In this document: positions 5,777-14,135 of the stretch, in pieces | How the letters are laid out: every line of letters begins with the position of its first letter | Position numbering within the stretch: position 1 is the first letter of the stretch | DNA from: ZCTH02-B3 sp036563895 | GTDB taxonomy: Bacteria > Bacillota > Bacilli > Paenibacillales > Paenibacillaceae | DNA length: 32,459 nt | Assembly: GCA_036563895.1 (NCBI GenBank) | Contig: DATCLN010000057.1 | Coordinates: 1 to 32,459, forward strand | Direction of reading: 5' to 3' | Made by a program: the position numbers and the translations under genes | The notes under the pieces: model-generated | Told to the model about the DNA's origin: nothing | Seen by the model: the letters and a program-made list of their open reading frames with translations, nothing else | The model's database searches: none

Positions 5777-8463
5777 CGCTCAAAATGGTGTACGCGTTTG
5801 CCGAAGGCAACGCGGGGATGAGGGAACTGCTCGGGGGCAAGGGCGCCAACCTGGCGGAAATGACCCGCGCGGGATTGCCCGTGCCCCCCGGATTTACCGT
5901 GACGACGGAAGCCTGCCGCATGTTTTTCCGTTCGGGCTACCGGCTGACGGACGACCTGTGGCGGCAGATCGAACAGGCCCTGGAGGAGTTGGAGCGCCAG
6001 ACGGGTCAAAAGTTTGGCGATCCCGCCAATCCCTTGCTGGTGTCGGTCCGCTCCGGCTCGGTCACGTCCATGCCGGGCATGATGGACACCATCCTCAATC
6101 TGGGCCTGAACGATAAAACGGTGGAAGGCCTCGCGGCACTCACCGGCGACGCGAGGTTCGCATACGACTGCTACCGCCGGCTGATCCAGATGTTCGGCGA
6201 CGTGGTGCTGGGCGTTGAATCGTTCCATTTCGAACGGCTCCTCAGCCGCCTGAAAAAAGACCTCGGCGTCGAACAGGACCAGGAAGTGACGGCGGAAGGC
6301 TGGAAGAAGCTGGCGGAAGACTTTAAAGCATGCGTGCGCTCCCAGGCGGGAACGGACTTTCCGCAGGACGTCCGCGAGCAGCTGAGGCTGGCGACGGAGG
6401 CGGTGTTCAAGTCCTGGAACAACCAGCGGGCCCAGGTGTACCGGAAGATCCACCGCATCCCCGACGATCAGGGCACCGCCGTCAACGTGCAGGCCATGGT
6501 GTTCGGCAACAAGGGTGCCGACAGCGGCACGGGCGTCGTCTTCACCCGCGATCCTTCCACGGGGGAGAAGGCGCTGTTCGGGGAGTTTCTGCAGAACGCC
6601 CAGGGCGAGGACGTGGTGGCCGGCGTGCGGACGCCGCTCGCCATCCGCGCCCTGAAGGACGAGATGCCCGCCCTGTACGAGCAGCTGGAGCGGATGTGCG
6701 CCCAGCTGGAGCGCCACTTCCGCGACATGCAGGATATCGAGTTTACCGTCGAGAACGGCAAGCTGTACGTCCTCCAGACGCGCAGCGGCAAGCGCACCGC
6801 CCAGGCGGCCCTGAAAATCGCCGTTGACCTCGTGTCCGAAGGCGTCATCAGCCGGGAGGAAGCGCTCCAGCGCCTGGACGTTTCCCATCTTGACCAGCTG
6901 CTGCACCGGAGACTCGACGAATCCGCGGTCACCGAAGTGCTCGCCGTCGGGCTGCCGGCGTCCCCGGGCGCGGCCGTCGGCATGGCGGTGTTCGACGCCG
7001 ACACGGCGGAAGCCTGGCACAAGGAAGGCAAGCGGGTCATTCTCGTCCGTCCCGAGACGACGCCGGAGGACATCCACGGAGTCGTGGCGGCGGAAGGCGT
7101 GTTGACCAGCCGGGGCGGCATGACCAGTCACGCCGCCGTCGTCGCCCGCGGCATGGGCAAGCCGTGCGTCTGCGGATGCGAGTCGATCGCCATCGACCTG
7201 GATGCGCGGCAGATGCACGCGAACGGCAAAACCTTGCGGGAAGGCGACTGGATCACCATCGACGGCGCCAGCGGCCGCGTGATCGCCGGCCAGGTGCCGA
7301 TGAAGGAAGCCGAAGCGTCCCAGGAATTGCTCCAGGTCCTGAAGTGGGCCGACGAAGTCCGCACCCTGCGGGTGTACGCCAACGCCGACACGCCGCAGGA
7401 CGCGCAGGCGGCCAGGAACAACGGCGCGGAAGGCATCGGCCTGTGCCGGACGGAGCACATGTTCTTCGCCCCGCACCGGCTCGCCGCCATGCAGCGGATG
7501 ATCCTGGCCGAGACGCCGGAAGAGCGCCGGGCCGCCCTGGACGAGCTGCTTCCGATGCAGCAGTCCGACTTCGAGGAGATTTTCACGGTCATGGACGGAC
7601 TGCCCGTCACCATCCGCCTGCTGGACCCGCCGCTGCACGAGTTTTTGCCCAAGGTTGAAGAATTGAAGGAAAAAATCGGGCAGGCAAAGTCGGAAGAAGA
7701 GCGGGAAGAGCTGAACCGGATGCTGCGCAAGGCGAACGCGCTGCGGGAAGCCAATCCGATGCTCGGCCTGCGGGGCTGCCGCCTCGGCATCCTGTACCCG
7801 GAAGTCTACGAAATGCAGGTGGAAGCCATCTTCAAGGCCGCGTCCGTCTGCATCGACCGGGGGATAAACGTGCGTCCGGAAATCATGATCCCGCTGGTCG
7901 GCGACGCGAACGAACTCAGGATCATGCGTGAGCTCATCGAAAGGGTGGCGGAACAGGTTCTCGGCCCCGACAAGCGGCGGGAATGCCGCTACACCGTCGG
8001 CACGATGATCGAGGTGCCCCGCGCCGCCCTGACGGCCGACAAGATCGCCGCCCATGCCGATTTCTTCTCCTTCGGCACCAACGACCTGACGCAGATGACC
8101 TTCGCCTTCAGCCGGGACGACGCGGAAGGCAAGTTCCTGTCGCAATATCTGGAGAAAAAGATTCTGCCCCGGAATCCCTTCCAGGTCCTGGACACGGAAG
8201 GGGTCGGACAGCTGGTGGAACTGGCGGTGACGCGGGGAAGAAGCGTGAAGCCTGCGCTGAAAACGGGCATCTGCGGCGAACACGGCGGGGACCGGGATTC
8301 CATCGTGTTCTGCCACAATGCCGGCCTGAATTACGTCAGCTGCTCGCCGTTCCGCATCCCGATGGCCCGGATCGCCGCGGCCCAGGCGGCCATCGAGGAA
8401 CGGAAGCGCCGGGAAGCGGAGGACAAACGGGAAAGCAGGCAGGAACAGGCGCAAACGGTGTGA
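5773..8463 (+). CDS. ppdK: Pyruvate, phosphate dikinase
   Basis: An 896-residue enzyme with the full PPDK domain order. An N-terminal ATP-grasp region comes first (G-G-K-G-A-N-L near residue 17, R-S-G-S-V-T-S-M-P-G-M-M-D-T near 95). The phosphohistidine domain has G-G-M-T-S-H-A with catalytic His453, and the C-terminal PEP/pyruvate barrel has the G-I-C-G-E-H-G-G motif (Cys834). It interconverts pyruvate, ATP and phosphate with PEP, AMP and pyrophosphate. Placed after a GapB-like dehydrogenase and before CcpN, it most likely supplies PEP for gluconeogenesis. No DUF299 regulatory kinase gene, which often accompanies ppdK, is seen in the window. The C-terminal ~25 residues are charged and beyond the usual end. 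Confidence 0.97.
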   Translation: MTLKMVYAFAEGNAGMRELLGGKGANLAEMTRAGLPVPPGFTVTTEACRMFFRSGYRLTDDLWRQIEQALEELERQTGQKFGDPANPLLVSVRSGSVTSMPGMMDTILNLGLNDKTVEGLAALTGDARFAYDCYRRLIQMFGDVVLGVESFHFERLLSRLKKDLGVEQDQEVTAEGWKKLAEDFKACVRSQAGTDFPQDVREQLRLATEAVFKSWNNQRAQVYRKIHRIPDDQGTAVNVQAMVFGNKGADSGTGVVFTRDPSTGEKALFGEFLQNAQGEDVVAGVRTPLAIRALKDEMPALYEQLERMCAQLERHFRDMQDIEFTVENGKLYVLQTRSGKRTAQAALKIAVDLVSEGVISREEALQRLDVSHLDQLLHRRLDESAVTEVLAVGLPASPGAAVGMAVFDADTAEAWHKEGKRVILVRPETTPEDIHGVVAAEGVLTSRGGMTSHAAVVARGMGKPCVCGCESIAIDLDARQMHANGKTLREGDWITIDGASGRVIAGQVPMKEAEASQELLQVLKWADEVRTLRVYANADTPQDAQAARNNGAEGIGLCRTEHMFFAPHRLAAMQRMILAETPEERRAALDELLPMQQSDFEEIFTVMDGLPVTIRLLDPPLHEFLPKVEELKEKIGQAKSEEEREELNRMLRKANALREANPMLGLRGCRLGILYPEVYEMQVEAIFKAASVCIDRGINVRPEIMIPLVGDANELRIMRELIERVAEQVLGPDKRRECRYTVGTMIEVPRAALTADKIAAHADFFSFGTNDLTQMTFAFSRDDAEGKFLSQYLEKKILPRNPFQVLDTEGVGQLVELAVTRGRSVKPALKTGICGEHGGDRDSIVFCHNAGLNYVSCSPFRIPMARIAAAQAAIEERKRREAEDKRESRQEQAQTV

Positions 8464-8497
8464 ACGGGCGCAAACCGCGTGAACAAGCGAAAGCAGT

Positions 8498-9211
8498 GTG
8501 AAAACGAGGTCGGATCGGTTAAAATTGGGGTGGGATTTCGTCATCGGGACACCGTCACGGGAGGGAACGGCGATCGAACTGACACCCCGTCAGCTGGACA
8601 TCATCGAGCTGGTCCGCAAGCACGCTCCCATCACGGGAGAACAGATCGCGGAGCTGCTCGGCGTGACCCGTCCCAGCATCCGGTCCGACCTCGGACTTCT
8701 TGTCATGCTGGGCTACATTGACGCCAAGCCGAAGGTCGGTTATTTCGCGGGCCCCCGGATGGAGGGGGGACTGACCGACGCTTCCCGCGTGGCCGACATG
8801 CGGGTGGGCGATGTCATGGGCGCGCCGGTCGTGATGCGCGAGACGTCCACCGTGGGCGATGCGGTGGTCACCCTTTTTCTCGAAGACGTGGGAACGCTTA
8901 CCGTCGTGGATGCCAATGGGCACCTTGCGGGCATCGTCTCGCGAAAGGATCTCCTGAAGGTGACCTTCGGCAACGCCCAAGCGCCCTCCGTGCCTCTCAG
9001 CATGGTGATGACGCGCTTTCCGAACGTGGTGACGGCGTCTCCCGACGAAACCGTGCGCGAAGCCATGGGCAAAATGATCGCCCGGGAAGTGGACGGCCTG
9101 CCCGTGGTCCGTCCGGCGGTTGAGGGCGACAAATCCAAGCTGGAAGTGATCGGCCGAATCACGAAAACGACGCTGCTGCGTCTCTTCTACGATGCGGTCA
9201 AGCTCGGTTGA
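8498..9211 (+). CDS. ccpN: CcpN-type transcriptional repressor (HTH plus CBS domains)
   Basis: The protein has a winged HTH (P-R-Q-L-D-I-I-E-L-V...R-P-S-I-R-S-D-L-G-L-L) followed by two CBS domains (M-R-V-G-D-V-M and S-M-V-M-T-R-F-P repeats, each with the L-T-V-V-D / G-L-P-V-V-R core). This is the architecture of CcpN, which represses gapB and pckA in glycolytic conditions in B. subtilis. The homology begins at I-E-L-T-P-R-Q (8573). The only in-frame conventional starts are GTG 8498 (used here) and TTG 8525, neither with a good ribosome binding site. A clear GGGAGGG lies at 8559-8565, seven bases before an ATC at 8573. The start is therefore uncertain. The gene ends the operon, just before a terminator, so the regulator is likely cotranscribed with its targets. 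Confidence 0.88.
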   Translation: MKTRSDRLKLGWDFVIGTPSREGTAIELTPRQLDIIELVRKHAPITGEQIAELLGVTRPSIRSDLGLLVMLGYIDAKPKVGYFAGPRMEGGLTDASRVADMRVGDVMGAPVVMRETSTVGDAVVTLFLEDVGTLTVVDANGHLAGIVSRKDLLKVTFGNAQAPSVPLSMVMTRFPNVVTASPDETVREAMGKMIAREVDGLPVVRPAVEGDKSKLEVIGRITKTTLLRLFYDAVKLG

Positions 9212-9232
9212 ATCCATGTTGCCTTGGAAGCG

Positions 9233-9286
9233 CAAGGGCATTCCGGATGCTTTCGTCCGGGAATTTGTGGCCCTTGATTTTTTTTA
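9233..9286 (+). terminator. Terminator of the gapB-ppdK-ccpN operon
   Basis: Outer arms AAGGGC and GCCCTT and inner arms ATTCCGGA and TCCGGGAAT form an extended hairpin followed by a run of eight T. It lies 21 bp after the ccpN stop and separates the operon from the germination genes. Confidence 0.8.
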
Positions 9287-9384
9287 CGCGTTTCGTGCCT
9301 TTTGCGCTTGATCGGAATAATTTTCCCGTCCCGGAGGAACGATATCCCTTTGATGGCAAAGGCAAGGGGGGGAGGGTGGAAGGC

Positions 9385-10902
9385 ATGCGCTGGCTGATGC
9401 GGCTGTTCGCTTCCCTGCGGAACGCGTCCGGGACGGGGGAGGAGCGGGGAAATTCCGGGGCGCCCGTGCGGGGCTCGGATCTGGAGAACCTGAAGCGGGC
9501 GTTTCAAAACATCCACGACGCCGAGTTCGTGGAAATCGAAAACGAACGGCTGGGCAAGGTAACCCTGCTGTACATCCGATCGCTCATCGACATCAAGCAG
9601 CTTCAGGAATTTGTCATCGCCCCTCTGCAAAGGGAGTCCGGGACCGATTTGCGGGATATCGTCCACGCGGCCCATCTCACCGCGCTGGACAACTCGGAAC
9701 AGGCGGAAACCGCGGCGTTCAAGGGAGCGGTGATCCTGCACGCCGGCGGCCGCCTGTGGAGCGTTTCCCTGTCCAGCGCTTTAAACCGGGCGGTGGAACC
9801 GTCCAAACAGGAAGCCGTCATCCACGGCCCCCAGGACAGCTTCACCGAACAGGTGGAAAACAACCTGACGCTGATCCGCCGCCGGCTGGCTGTCTCGTCC
9901 CTGAAATCGGAGCGTTTCCTGGTGGGCGGCCTGTCCCATACCACCGTCATCCTGCTTTACATCGAGAACCTGACCAATCCCGAATTAGTCCGGATCGCGC
10001 GGGAAAAGACGGCCGCCGTCCATTCGGACGCGTTTTTCGATTCGTCGCACCTGTCGCAGTTTCTGGAAGATCATATCCACAGCGTGTTTCCCCAATTCCA
10101 GCAGACGGACCGCCCCGACGCGGTGGCGGCGGCGCTGGCCAGCGGCAAGGTGGTGTGGCTCGTCGAAAATACGCCGTTTGCCCTGATCGCGCCCATCACC
10201 TTTTTCGACCTGTTCCAGTCCCCCGAAGACTACATCCATCGCTGGCCGGTGGCCAGCTTCCTCAGGGGGATGCGGTTTTTCGCCTTTCTGTTCGCCATGG
10301 TCCTCACCCCGTTCTATGTGGCCATCACCATGCACCACTACCAGATGGTGCCCCTGGACCTGCTCTTTGTGGTGCTGGAATCGCGCAGCGAAATACCGTT
10401 CAATCCCTTCTGGGAAGCGCTGTTCATGATGCTGGTCCTGGAAATTCTGAAAGAGGCAAGTCTCCGCATGCCGTCCAAATCCGGCCAGACGCTGGGCATC
10501 GTGGGCGGCATCGTCATCGGACAGGCGGGCGTGGAAGCCAACATCACCAGCAACCTCCTGATCATCCACGTGGCCGTGACGGCGATCGCCTCGTTTCTCA
10601 TCCCCAACTATCTGATGACCAACTCCAGCAAGCTGATCCAGTTCGGCCTGCTGGGGCTGGCGGCGTGGCTCGGCCTGTGGGGCATCACCCTCGGCCTGAT
10701 TCTCGTGCTCATCCACCTGAACGGCCTGACTTCGCTGAAACAGCCGTATTTTGCCCCGCTGACGCCTTTTTACGGCATGGACTGGAAAGACACCATCGTA
10801 AGGCTTCCGCTGCGGTGGATGCCCCGGCGGCCCGCCTATCTGAAACCGTTGGACCCGTGCCGGATGAAATCCGGAAACAGCCGTCCGGAAAAGAAAGGTT
10901 GA
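9385..10902 (+). CDS. gerAA: Spore germination receptor subunit A (GerA family)
   Basis: A 505-residue GerA-family protein. The soluble N-terminal half (residues ~30-250) is followed by the conserved S-P-E-D-Y-I-H-R-W signature near 285, and then four to five membrane segments that include E-A-L-F-M-M-L-V-L-E-I-L-K-E-A and G-I-V-G-G-I-V-I-G-Q-A. ATG 9385 was chosen because GGAGG lies 9 bp upstream; the open frame reaches a TTG at 9208, but that would include the upstream terminator. It is the first gene of an A-B-C operon. With GerAB and GerAC it forms an inner-spore-membrane receptor for small-molecule germinants; the ligand cannot be read from sequence. Expression is normally forespore-specific (sigma-G), but I do not see a clear sigma-G promoter. 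Confidence 0.92.
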   Translation: MRWLMRLFASLRNASGTGEERGNSGAPVRGSDLENLKRAFQNIHDAEFVEIENERLGKVTLLYIRSLIDIKQLQEFVIAPLQRESGTDLRDIVHAAHLTALDNSEQAETAAFKGAVILHAGGRLWSVSLSSALNRAVEPSKQEAVIHGPQDSFTEQVENNLTLIRRRLAVSSLKSERFLVGGLSHTTVILLYIENLTNPELVRIAREKTAAVHSDAFFDSSHLSQFLEDHIHSVFPQFQQTDRPDAVAAALASGKVVWLVENTPFALIAPITFFDLFQSPEDYIHRWPVASFLRGMRFFAFLFAMVLTPFYVAITMHHYQMVPLDLLFVVLESRSEIPFNPFWEALFMMLVLEILKEASLRMPSKSGQTLGIVGGIVIGQAGVEANITSNLLIIHVAVTAIASFLIPNYLMTNSSKLIQFGLLGLAAWLGLWGITLGLILVLIHLNGLTSLKQPYFAPLTPFYGMDWKDTIVRLPLRWMPRRPAYLKPLDPCRMKSGNSRPEKKG

Positions 10903-10910
10903 GCCGCGGG

Positions 10911-12032
10911 ATGCGCACGGAAGAACGCGGGGCGTCCGGCGGCCTTTGGCCGGCTTCCCTCGGGTGGTTGCTCGTCAATCGGTTTCAGGTGGCGCTCTAT
11001 GTCCTTTTTTTGCCCGATGTGCTGATCCACCCCTACATGATTTGGATCATCCTGCTCGTCGGCGTGCTGTCCCATTTCAATTTGCGGATCCTGTCCAAAT
11101 GGCTGCAGACGGAGGAGGCGCGCCTCGGCTACGAGGGATTCGTCCGCGTGCTGGGCGGGCGGGCGGTCCGGCTGCTGGCCGTTCCCGCCGCCGTCGTGAT
11201 TTTGCTGGAAAGCTCGATTCTCACCCTTGATTATCTTGAAGTTTCGCATCACATTTTGTTTCCGTCAGTGAGCAAACTGACGCTTCTTCCCCTGTTGTGG
11301 CTGGCTTCCGTCTATCTGGCGAGCCAGGGCATGATCCTGACCGGGAGGTTCGTCATCATCGCGTTCATCGGTTCCTTCTGGATCATGACGCTTTTTTTGC
11401 AGTTTTTCTTTCCTCCCGCCGCGGATTACGCCATGCTGCTTCCCCTTGTTCCGCAGAAATGGGACGACAACATCCCGTACATCCTGCTCACGCTGTGGGC
11501 CGCCATGGCCGGGCCCCAGTATCTGGCGTTCACCGGAAGCCGGTTCGCCTCCACCTCCGGCATGTTCCGCTGGCTGGCCTTGGGCAACGCCCTGAGCGTG
11601 CTGGAATACGTTGTCTTTTTCCTGGCGGTTACGCTGGCTTTCGGCCCCGAATATATGCGGAAACTCGATTACCCTGTCGTCCAGCTGGTCCGCTATATCG
11701 AGCTGCCGTTTTTCGAACGGCTGGAGACGATCGTCGTGCCCTTTCACATGATCGTGTACATTTTTTTGGACGCTTTTTTCATCCTTTTTCTGCGCGACGT
11801 CCTGCGCATCGCGGCTGGTAACGCGGGGAAGGCGAAGGGGTTCTTCGGGCTGGCGGCCGTGCTGTGGCTGGTTTTTGTTTACCTGTTCGGAAAATATTTC
11901 TGGGCGTCGGAAACGCGCCACCTGTTTTGGATCCACTTTAATTCCTGGCTTACCGGCGCCGCGTACGCCCTCGTTCCGTCCTTTCTGGCGCTGGCGGCCT
12001 TATGGCGAAAACGGAAGCGAAAGAGGAGCTGA
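10911..12032 (+). CDS. gerAB: Spore germination receptor subunit B (GerAB/endospore germination permease)
   Basis: A 373-residue integral membrane protein with about ten helices, matching the usual ~365 residues of the endospore germination permease family of APC-like transporters. The N-terminus is W-L-L-V-N-R-F-Q-V, and the first helices contain the I-L-S-K-W-L and G-R-A-V-R-L-L blocks usual in the family. The ATG sits 8 bp after the gerAA stop; the ribosome binding site is only moderate (AAAGG further upstream), so coupling to gerAA is likely. This subunit is thought to form the germinant-binding pocket. Confidence 0.9.
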   Translation: MRTEERGASGGLWPASLGWLLVNRFQVALYVLFLPDVLIHPYMIWIILLVGVLSHFNLRILSKWLQTEEARLGYEGFVRVLGGRAVRLLAVPAAVVILLESSILTLDYLEVSHHILFPSVSKLTLLPLLWLASVYLASQGMILTGRFVIIAFIGSFWIMTLFLQFFFPPAADYAMLLPLVPQKWDDNIPYILLTLWAAMAGPQYLAFTGSRFASTSGMFRWLALGNALSVLEYVVFFLAVTLAFGPEYMRKLDYPVVQLVRYIELPFFERLETIVVPFHMIVYIFLDAFFILFLRDVLRIAAGNAGKAKGFFGLAAVLWLVFVYLFGKYFWASETRHLFWIHFNSWLTGAAYALVPSFLALAALWRKRKRKRS

Positions 12033-12033
12033 C

Positions 12034-13101
12034 ATGAGATTTATCATAGCGCTGGGGCTCACGCTGATGCTGGCCGGCTGCTCCTGGCTGGATCCCGCGA
12101 CGAACGTGCTGGAAGAAATTTCGCCCACCATCCTGTTATACCTGGATGCAGGCGGAAGCGGCGAAGAAGCGGAAAGCACGATCGTCTTGCCGGCCGTCAA
12201 AAACGAAAAAAAACAGGTGCTGACCGCCCGGGGATGGTCGCTGAAGGAACACCGCCAGAAGCTGACCTTCGGCCACAGCCGGGAATTCAAAAGCGGCCAG
12301 CTGAGGATGCTGTTTTTTTCGGAGGAGTTGGCGCGAAGGGGGATCATCCGCCATCTGAACACGATGCTGCTCGACCAGGAAATTTCGAACCGCCTGTATA
12401 TGGCCGTCGTGCGAGGCGATTTTGCCGGTTTTTTGCGGGAACAGATCCTGCTGCAGAAAAATTACGACCGGATCCTGTACAAGATGTTCCGCCATTACGA
12501 AAACATGATGACCGTTCAAAATCTGCACATGTTCCTGAAAGACTACTACTCGTCCTATGCCGACCCCAACCTGCCGCTTTTCGCCGTCCGGGGCGACCAA
12601 TTGGTCTACACGGGAACCGCCCTTTTCCGGGACGACCGGATGGTCGCGGATGTTCCGGCGGAGATGGACTGCTTTTTTCAGATGGTGGATAGCGAACATG
12701 GTTCCTTCCCGACCGTTCCGATGCCGGGTCTGGAAGTGGTGTTGGGCAAAGTGACCACGTCCCGGGAGATCTCGTACGACGACAAAAGGGGAGTCGTGAT
12801 CACCCTGCACGTGGAGGGTCAGGTGGACGAGTATGCCGGGGACAAAAATCTGGGCGACCGCCGTGAAGCGGAGCAATTCATCCGGGATGTGAAGGAGGAA
12901 CTGGAAGAACGCGTCCGCGGACTGATCCGGTCGTGGCAGAAGCTGTCCATCGATCCGGCGCGGATCGGGCTGTCGACGCTGACCCCGTTCCGCGAACGGT
13001 TTCCCGGAGGCGAATGGAGACGGCGCTGGCCGGAGATTCCGGTCACCGTGCGCGTCGATCTCGGGTTGACCAATCTGGGCATGATCAAGCCGGTGGATTG
13101 A
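12034..13101 (+). CDS. gerAC: Spore germination receptor subunit C (GerAC lipoprotein)
   Basis: A 355-residue protein with a lipoprotein signal peptide: hydrophobic residues 4-14 and the lipobox L-A-G-C with Cys16 as the lipidation site. The rest is the Ger(x)C-type soluble domain, with L-G-H-S-R-E-F-like and D-x-x-x-R-x-x-x-L-Y-M-A-V-V-R-G blocks and a C-terminal W-R-R-R-W-P-E-I-P-V-T-V-R-V segment. ATG 12034 was chosen for the AGAGGAG ribosome binding site 6 bp upstream and the lipobox position; the stop of gerAB is 2 bp before it. The lipoprotein completes the germinant receptor. Confidence 0.93.
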   Translation: MRFIIALGLTLMLAGCSWLDPATNVLEEISPTILLYLDAGGSGEEAESTIVLPAVKNEKKQVLTARGWSLKEHRQKLTFGHSREFKSGQLRMLFFSEELARRGIIRHLNTMLLDQEISNRLYMAVVRGDFAGFLREQILLQKNYDRILYKMFRHYENMMTVQNLHMFLKDYYSSYADPNLPLFAVRGDQLVYTGTALFRDDRMVADVPAEMDCFFQMVDSEHGSFPTVPMPGLEVVLGKVTTSREISYDDKRGVVITLHVEGQVDEYAGDKNLGDRREAEQFIRDVKEELEERVRGLIRSWQKLSIDPARIGLSTLTPFRERFPGGEWRRRWPEIPVTVRVDLGLTNLGMIKPVD

Positions 13102-13194
13102 ACGGCGGGATGGGTCGCGTGTCCGCCAGGCCTGCGCACTGGAAAAAATGAAATTTTTTTTTGTTTCGGCCGTAATTAAATTAGAGTCGATTTG

Positions 13195-13208
13195 AGCCTG
13201 CGCAGGCT
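13195..13208. promoter_or_regulatory. 14-bp palindrome upstream of the NatAB-like genes
   Basis: AGCCTGCGCAGGCT is a perfect palindrome placed 25 bp ahead of the ABC ATPase start, downstream of the AT-rich stretch 13149-13182. A partial copy (AGGCCTGCGCA) lies at about 13127-13137. It could be a repressor operator; no regulator gene is adjacent. Confidence 0.35.
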
Positions 13209-13232
13209 TGGCAAAGGAGGAATCGCGGCAGA

Positions 13233-14135
13233 ATGAAACCGCTCGTGATCGAGCACATCTTCAAGCAATACGGCGAGAAGACCGCCGTAAGCGACCTCAG
13301 CTTCGAAGTGTCGGAGGGTGAAATCTATGGCCTCCTGGGCGCCAACGGGGCCGGCAAGACCACCACGATGCGCATGATTCTGGGGCTGATCATGCCGGAT
13401 CGCGGCGAGATTCGTTATTACGGCAAACCCTACGGTTCGGAGCAGCTGCGCATGATGGGATATTTGCCGGAGGAGCGCGGGTTGTATCCGAAGCTGAAGG
13501 TGTCGGATCAGCTCATCTACCTCGGGCAGCTCCGCGGCATGTCCCGCGCCGAAGCCGACCGGAGCCTGCGCGGGTGGCTGGAGCGATTCCAGATCGAGGA
13601 GTATTATAACCGGAAGGTGGAGGAGCTGTCCAAGGGGAACCAGCAGAAGATCCAGTTCATCGCCGCCGTCATCCACCGTCCGAAAATTCTCATCCTGGAC
13701 GAGGCGTTCAGCGGCCTGGACCCGGTGAACGTCGAGCTGCTCAAGTCCACGGTGAAGGAACTGCGGGACCAGGGCATGTGCATGGTGTTTTCCACGCACC
13801 GGATGGAACACGTGGAAGAGCTGTGCCGCAACATCACCATTTTGGACCGGTCCAAAACGGTGCTCCATGGGTCGCTGAGGGAGATCAAGCGGAGGTTCCC
13901 GCAGGAACGGGTCGTTCTGGCGACCGAAGGCGAAGTGCAGGGGCTCGAGAGCCTGCCGGGCGTCCGCTCGGTCCTGCGCACAGAGGCGGGATACGAAATC
14001 CGCATCGAGCGCGAGGACGTTGCCCAGGACATCCTGCGTCACGCCATGGCGCAGGCGCCGGTAAGGCGCTTCGAGCTGATGGAGCCGACGCTGAACGAAA
14101 TCTTCATCAAAACGGTGGGTGAACGGAATGAATAG
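13233..14135 (+). CDS. ABC transporter ATP-binding protein (NatA/YhaQ-like)
   Basis: A 300-residue ABC ATPase. The Walker A is G-A-N-G-A-G-K-T-T near residue 36, the signature E-L-S-K-G-N-Q-Q-K near 130, the Walker B I-L-I-L-D-E-A-F-S-G-L-D-P near 153-165, and the switch His is in S-T-H-R. A C-terminal DUF4162-type domain (residues ~220-300) is typical of ATPases that pair with NatB/YhaP permeases. The ribosome binding site AAAGGAGGAATCG lies 7-8 bp before the ATG. The gene overlaps the permease gene by 8 bp. In B. subtilis NatAB exports sodium; YhaQP is of unknown or related substrate. The substrate here is not known. Confidence 0.9.
   Translation: MKPLVIEHIFKQYGEKTAVSDLSFEVSEGEIYGLLGANGAGKTTTMRMILGLIMPDRGEIRYYGKPYGSEQLRMMGYLPEERGLYPKLKVSDQLIYLGQLRGMSRAEADRSLRGWLERFQIEEYYNRKVEELSKGNQQKIQFIAAVIHRPKILILDEAFSGLDPVNVELLKSTVKELRDQGMCMVFSTHRMEHVEELCRNITILDRSKTVLHGSLREIKRRFPQERVVLATEGEVQGLESLPGVRSVLRTEAGYEIRIEREDVAQDILRHAMAQAPVRRFELMEPTLNEIFIKTVGERNE

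Noticed and set aside
5716..8544. 942-codon open frame on the minus strand opposite ppdK
   Set aside because: Antisense shadow of PPDK, whose motifs are complete on the plus strand; the composition (His, Arg, Gln) is typical of such shadows.
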